DNA of 64,000 nucleotides. Source: Adiantum capillus-veneris. Its lineage: Eukaryota > Streptophyta > Polypodiopsida > Polypodiales > Pteridaceae. The position numbers and the translations under genes were made by a program. This document shows, one piece after another, positions 58,760 to 64,000 of this stretch. Each line of letters starts with the position of its first letter. Position 1 is the first letter of the stretch. The DNA is taken from NCBI GenBank assembly GCA_014529385.2, contig CM043953.1:87008342-87072341 (forward strand). The letters run 5' to 3'. Under the pieces are notes generated by a model. It was not told the origin of the DNA. It was given only the letters and a program-made list of their open reading frames with translations, and searched no databases.

Positions 58760-59400
58760 TCATAGCTGAGAGTTCCACTAAGCATTGTGTCATCAATTCT
58801 TGCTTCTTTGATAATTCAACCTTGGTTTGCATCAGCCTTCAATCACTTCATAAGGTCCTTCACCTTCATCTTCAATCTCATTTGCAAATGCAACTAAACC
58901 AGATTTATGGATTTCTTTGTCCATTAGAAAGAAATGCAACATCAACATTTCATCACTGCTGGTAGTACTATCACTGTCCTTGTCAGACTCATGTGGAATA
59001 GTCTTCATCACTAGATCATCCTCATCTTCATAAAGCTTCAATACTTTCCTTATGTCCATATTATATATCTTCTTGGCACCTGTCTTTCCATAGAGCTAAT
59101 CGTACCACGTCGCCAATCTTACACTGCAAGTAACAATGGTTTGCCTAGTATATAGGAATGCTTCCAACCACTAGCATCACATAAAAATCAACCACTACCT
59201 TTCCATCATACATAATTATAAGATCTTTACAAACAAACATTTTACTTTTTGATGGTTTGCAATTTGATCCAAAAGCCTGATACCCCCAGTGTGTAAGACC
59301 CATCATTCTCAACGCATAAGTGTGTTATGACAAATACTTGGGCTCCTCCATCACATAACTTGTCCCATATTCTTTCTTTTGTGCTGCACATCTACTATTG
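58760..59400 (-). pseudogene. Gypsy protease and protease-RT spacer
   Basis: CDGGAQVFVITHLCVEND at about 59305-59360 is the active-site loop (D-G-G), with ILGKPLL near 59135. Between it and RT is an acidic spacer with KLYEDEDDLVMKTIPHESDK. Confidence 0.6.
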
Positions 59401-59682
59401 GGAAAATATCTGGTAGCTCATCCATTGCAATACCTTCACTGAAACTCTCTCTTGTTCTTTATCCATTGGGTTAACCATCCTCTTCCACTATAGCTTTAGC
59501 TTAGGCACCATCTCTTATAAGCTGCCCAAAAGTAGCATCTGCTTTCCTGCTTGTCAGATTCCCTTCAAATCAAAGCTTTATTGCCCATCCCTAGTGAAAA
59601 TCTGAAACATGAAAACTTGCAAGACCAGCCCTCTTTTCGCTTGGCCCTGACATCCTGCCTTCATGGCTTGTCCTTCTTCTGG

Positions 59683-61060
59683 CTAGGACCTGGGGCATTT
59701 CTCCTTCCTTCTTTGTGTGGTCCTCTTCACAATAGGTATCACAAATGTATCCTCTAGCTTTGCTGCCTTCTCCAAGGTGACCATGCTTATCACTTTTTGT
59801 CTTTCCTTTTTCTCTTGGATTAATCCACTGGTTCCTTCTTCTCCCTTAATTTCCATGCCATAATCATTTGACCTAGTTAGAACCTGTCTTGGCAATGGTT
59901 ACATGTCTCCCCCCATCCTTGGTGGCTTATCACATTGTGGGCTAATGTGTTCCAACTCTCCACAATTATAACATGTGGGCGTTTGCTTCCAGACTCTACC
60001 ATTGCTTTGTCCAACACCATTCCTGAGTCTTTCTTTCACCGCCTGGCTGATTTTCAAACTCCCCCGACCTCGATCATTTTCCACATTACCTAGCATGTTT
60101 AGGTTGAAATTCTTCATTAAATCTTACCACTTGCTCATGTCTTGCCTTAGCCCATCATCCTGCACTGCTGTAGTAGTGCCACTACTGGCATAACCTGAGG
60201 AGTAACAGAAACCACTGGTTCATGATGAACCCCTGGCATGCGACCTTGCAAAGAATCATATGCTGAAATTTAGACCTCCTGGGAAAAGACTCCACTCCTA
60301 GCTGACTCATTATTCTCAGCTTCTCTTTGTTCCTTCCTACTCTAGTGCATCTTCATATGTCCTAGGCTTCTTTAGCTCCACTCTCCAAGGTATATTCTCC
60401 AAAGACCAGCCAAGAACCTGTCTTCTTCATCATGTCAGGTTTATGTACTTGTGGTGCTAAGGCCTTGCACCTTCTCCCATGCATTGAAAGCTTATGTATG
60501 TATGCATCTACTGGCTCACCTTCCCTTTGCACCAAACCTTGTACTTCTTGCCACACTTTGTCAGGTATCTTCTATCTTCACAAACCTTCCCACTTCACAT
60601 GCCATAGATTGTCCCAAATTAATCTCACGTGGATCAACCGCACACAATCCTCTTCAAATGCTTGGAAAACTTGTGCATCATACTCTTCAAAAAAATTTGG
60701 AGAAGATGTAACAATTTGCAGGATCGTGAATCTGGTTGCTACTGCAGGCAACTCCATCTTTTCCAAAAAGTTTCCACATCTTCATCACTTCTTCCATGAA
60801 ATTATGAATAAGAGAAAGCCATGGTCACCCAAGTTTCAATGCTTTGAAAACCCTTCTAACACACGTGCAAGAACCTAAACTTTTACTGACTCAATCCCCA
60901 GAAACTTCAACGGAGATCGTCTTTAGATAAGAAAAAAACACATGCACATCAAATGAGTTTCATAGTTTATCATTGAAATTATAACAGGCAAGGAGATTCC
61001 AATATCTCTCTTAATCTTCTTGGCACCGAACATAAAGACTATGCGCTTCTGGAAAAAAAT
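59683..61060 (-). pseudogene. Gypsy Gag with zinc knuckle
   Basis: Starting near 61050 (IVFMFGAKKIKRD), segments read LPAVATRFTILQIVTSS, FEEDCVRLIHVRLIWDNLWH, and EGEPVDAYIHKLSMHGRRCK (about 60450-60530, the capsid tail). The CCHC knuckle CYNCGELEHISPQC lies at about 59935-59976. A basic stretch leads toward the protease. Order and knuckle spacing fit a gypsy Gag. Frames are broken at several points. Confidence 0.7.
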
Positions 61061-62460
61061 CTTTTGGACACATTAACATTTATATAGATTCTTTGTGAAA
61101 AATGAAAAGGAGTGAACTGAGGTCGTTTTGATCATCCATTAAAGCCAACCATGCAGCTCCTAAGAAGGCACACCTGACTTATCCTCTGATTTTGTGAGAA
61201 TTTCAACAGTTTTATAACAGCATAAATGGCTCAAAAGACCAAAAAAACAAGCCATCACAAGTTGGAAACTTTTTGGCAGAGTTTCCCTAGAAGAGCAATA
61301 AGAACCCAAAATATAGACTGTATATGTATGCATTAACCTGCCAACAATAGAAACCGAGCATCAAGTAGGAGCTTGAGCACCTGTATCACCGAAAAGATCT
61401 CACATTTGATAATCCCCACTCAATAAAACCTCATGCTATCGACCCTCTCACGGAAGCTTATGCAAAATCGTATAGTCAAGTCTCAGAAATGACTATATTC
61501 CAGACCAAGTCTCAGAAATGGCTGACTGCCAATAAAACCAAGTATGACTCCACAAAGGCGTACAATGACAGTATCCACAAGTAAGTACAATACCAGACAA
61601 TACACTCAAGCAGGCACCAAATGATGCATATCCCGGCAGCAGCTACAAGTGACTCCCACTTGCCAGTGTATCACTCTAATCCAACTACATGTACCTGTTG
61701 TGAATCACCTGTCCTTGTAACCTATAACCTGTAATCTGCAATTTGTACTATCGAAGCTGAAGGTACTCGAAGAAGATCCTCCATGGGGGCACAAAAAGAA
61801 TGTAAGTAGGATGGAAAACACACAACGCCTCTATAATCATCAAGACACACTCTTGGGATGATACGACACACACTATGGGGCACCACTCGGCTTACTCACC
61901 ACCTGGCCGAAAAAGGAACACACCAATGGAGTGAGAGAAGAGAGATTATCATTTGCCCACTAAACAGAGAGGTGCGCAACACACACACCAAAAAACTTAG
62001 CTCAAAAGAGGAATATTTCTGATGATTAGATACAATTTTGGATTTAAATATGCCAGATAAAATCACAAATTAGAGTAGAGACTTCGCTCACAGGAGAAAC
62101 TTAAACAGCCAAAACAAAAGAGAAAAGTGAGGAATTTGGCAAAATGCACAGCTCCATTGCATTCCATAGCGGCCAAAAACCCAGTCTACAATATCAAAGT
62201 GCTCAAATCTGACCTTGGATGAGCAGTTTATGGTCAAAACAGGCTCCAAAAATAGCAAAACTCAGTTGCTGCTGTTCTTCCTCCTCTCTTCACCTTTTGC
62301 ATCATCCGCACACCTTTCCAATATACATCCCGCAACCACATGAAGTGGCCGAAATATAGTCCTCTGATGACCTTTTTGCATAATCATCACAAGAAACACC
62401 CACATTGTGTCCTCGCTTACCACATGCAAGTATTGACCCCATTCGACCTCCTGACGCCAC
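61061..62460. other. 5' untranslated / LTR part of the gypsy element, no gene
   Basis: Non-coding. A short doublet, CCAAGTCTCAGAAATGGCTG and TCAAGTCTCAGAAATGACTA, occurs at about 61476-61525. Confidence 0.5.
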
Positions 62461-62734
62461 TAGATGCCATCTGACGCACCTGCTTACCTCATGTCATCGG
62501 CTCGTAGATAGCTTCCTTGAGAAGTTTTACCTGCTACCAACTCCTCATTATTATAGAAAAAAAAATTGGTACTAGTGATAATGAAAATCGATGTACTATG
62601 TACACGTTGTCCTACTCTACACATGTGGGGCCCCCTGTAACCACCTGCACTGGAAAATGGGCAATCCTTATTCTATGCACCATGCATGTGTATGTACATA
62701 TGTGCAGACATTCTTCCAAAAAACTCCTAAAAAC
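62461..62734 (-). repeat. LTR-like repeat, right copy
   Basis: Direct repeat of 55186-55436, same orientation, 7.3 kb away. Small indels are visible (for example extra A residues at 62557). Confidence 0.65.
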
Positions 62735-64000
62735 GTCAATATGTGCATGGAAACACATGTACAATGAGAAGAGGAATTCACATACTACCTTAGCAAGACA
62801 CTGCTCAAGACAACTCTCAGAGATGCCACATAGAAGTAGAACAATTTTGGATGGTTCAAGGGAGACTCAATTGGTAAAAATACATAACATACAAACAAGT
62901 GGATATTTTAAGTGAAATCAACACTACACTTGAACAAATGGGTATGAGAAGAAGATCTCCTTGTCTTCTTTTTCGTAGATTTGGAACAAAGAGTACCCAC
63001 ATGTCACCTTAACAAAGATGGATAAGATGTAATATGATAAGATGAATCAAAAGAAGACAACAATTCTAAGAATATGCATTTTTCCCAAGGGTGTGGATTC
63101 CGGTTACAATTTGCAGGTGGCATAATTGACATGATCACTCATAGGACATGGAGAAGGTCATTATGGACACTTTGTTTGAATGGTCTGTGGCCAGTTCATC
63201 CAAACTTACACTTGGCTCAATTGATAATTGTTTAACAACTTAGAAAGGATGGTAAGCTTTGACTTGGTGATCTAGTATAAATGGGCTTCCTAGGAGCAAT
63301 GTTTCACTACGACATGCTTTGAACACAAGGATGCTTTAGACTACCACAACATGAGTGTCAGAAAAGAGTCTATTGTTTAATCACATGAAATTGCAAGTTG
63401 CCAGAGAACTTATTGATACAACTAGATATTTGTGGTTGGGAGAATAAAAACCACTATTTATTTGGCTACTTGTCATTGCTTGTTGCAAGGGGGGTTTTCA
63501 AAACCATCCAGCTAGGATTTTTAATGGTTTGACATACAGATAAGGACATAGATGCTTATGTTTAATGGTTTTTGAGAGAAGTTGAGAGTAGCACAAACTT
63601 ATACTTTGCCACTTCGATGGATACACTAAGAACAAGTCATCTTCATCTCCAGCTCATTTTTGCTCACTAAGGTTCTAATTTCAAGAAATAATGTGATGGC
63701 TATCTTTGTGATTGACATGACATACTTGTTGGTCACTCCACCACTCACGTTTTAGGTTCTTTATGAAAGAGAAACACCAGTGATGCAATATAAGGCACAT
63801 GTAGGTGTTTTAGATTGGAGTGGAAGTATTCTTCTTTGGAAAACAGACAATGAAGGGATCCAATGTTACACAAGGAAATCCTACTTTGGTACCAATGGTG
63901 GCAATTGTTAAGGCCCATGAGCACTAGAAGAGGTTGTGTGCACTTGTGACGTTTTTGGCGACGGAATAATTTGGGTTTTTATACTCCCTGGCATCGCTAA
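62735..64000. other. Non-coding stretch, no gene recognised
   Basis: AT-rich to the window end. A 132-codon plus-strand frame begins inside the repeat at 62517 and has no recognisable domain. I see no retroelement motif I can defend. Confidence 0.45.

Larger units (their letters stand above)
55186..62734 (-). mobile_element. Gypsy (Tat-like) retrotransposon, decayed
   Basis: Coding order on the minus strand is gag, protease, RT, RNase H, second RNase H and integrase, bounded by the 250-270 bp repeats. The second RNase H and the absence of a chromodomain place it outside the chromoviruses, nearest to the Tat-type lineage in the known classification. The coding region is broken into fragments of fewer than 200 codons. 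The exact LTR ends and TSD are not resolved. A possible primer-binding site (TGGTGCCCCATAG) lies at about 61882. Confidence 0.7.

Noticed and set aside
60432-60878. 148-codon plus-strand Cys/Ser-rich frame
   Set aside because: Antisense shadow of the gypsy Gag, which carries recognisable motifs on the other strand.

Overview
The window looks like intergenic DNA from a land plant with a large, repeat-rich nuclear genome. It holds several families of LTR retrotransposons, a tRNA-derived SINE family, very long GA/CT microsatellites and decayed plant-type genes (an LRR receptor-like fragment and a split acidic-protein gene). There are no bacterial gene arrays, operons, rRNA or CRISPR. The species cannot be read from the sequence. 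A seed-free plant such as a fern is possible, but that is a guess.

Layout. 1-2.4 kb: a dispersed repeat, a short ORF with a promoter-like leader, and the LTR of a Ty3/gypsy chromovirus on the minus strand. That chromovirus is split: its integrase C-terminus and chromodomain lie at 2.4-3.0 kb and its RT-RNase H-integrase core at 12.0-12.9 kb. Between them sits a 9.0 kb LTR element (3017-12022, TSD GGTCA). That element has no recognised pol of its own but contains a plus-strand fragment of another gypsy element. 15.1-19.4 kb: a decayed Ty1/copia element lies inside an LRR-receptor pseudogene, whose N-terminus is at 15.0 kb and whose LRRs are at 19.4-20.0 kb. 21.0-30.0 kb: a 9.0 kb minus-strand LTR element encodes Gag with four zinc knuckles and an aspartic protease but no recognisable RT or integrase. 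30.2-31.0 kb: a solo LTR with a perfect TSD. A sister solo LTR in the opposite orientation lies at 51.7-52.5 kb. 36.2-43.3 kb: a minus-strand gene for an acidic, internally repeated protein is cut in two by a 5.7 kb non-autonomous LTR element (TSD TCAAA). Removing the element rejoins the reading frame. 43-50 kb: an LTR fragment, dense microsatellites, local tandem repeats, a fold-back MITE-like segment and a CACTA-like hairpin. 50.6-51.4 kb: a SINE and a gag fragment. 55.2-62.7 kb: a decayed gypsy element with gag, protease, RT, a Tat-like second RNase H and integrase.

No gene in the window appears intact. What can be read is a history of nested insertion: solo LTRs, nested LTR elements and gene fragments disrupted by them. 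The strongest evidence is structural: paired LTRs with TG/CA ends, target-site duplications, primer-binding sites and polypurine tracts. All sequence comparisons were made by eye, so identities are approximate and family names rest on visible motifs.
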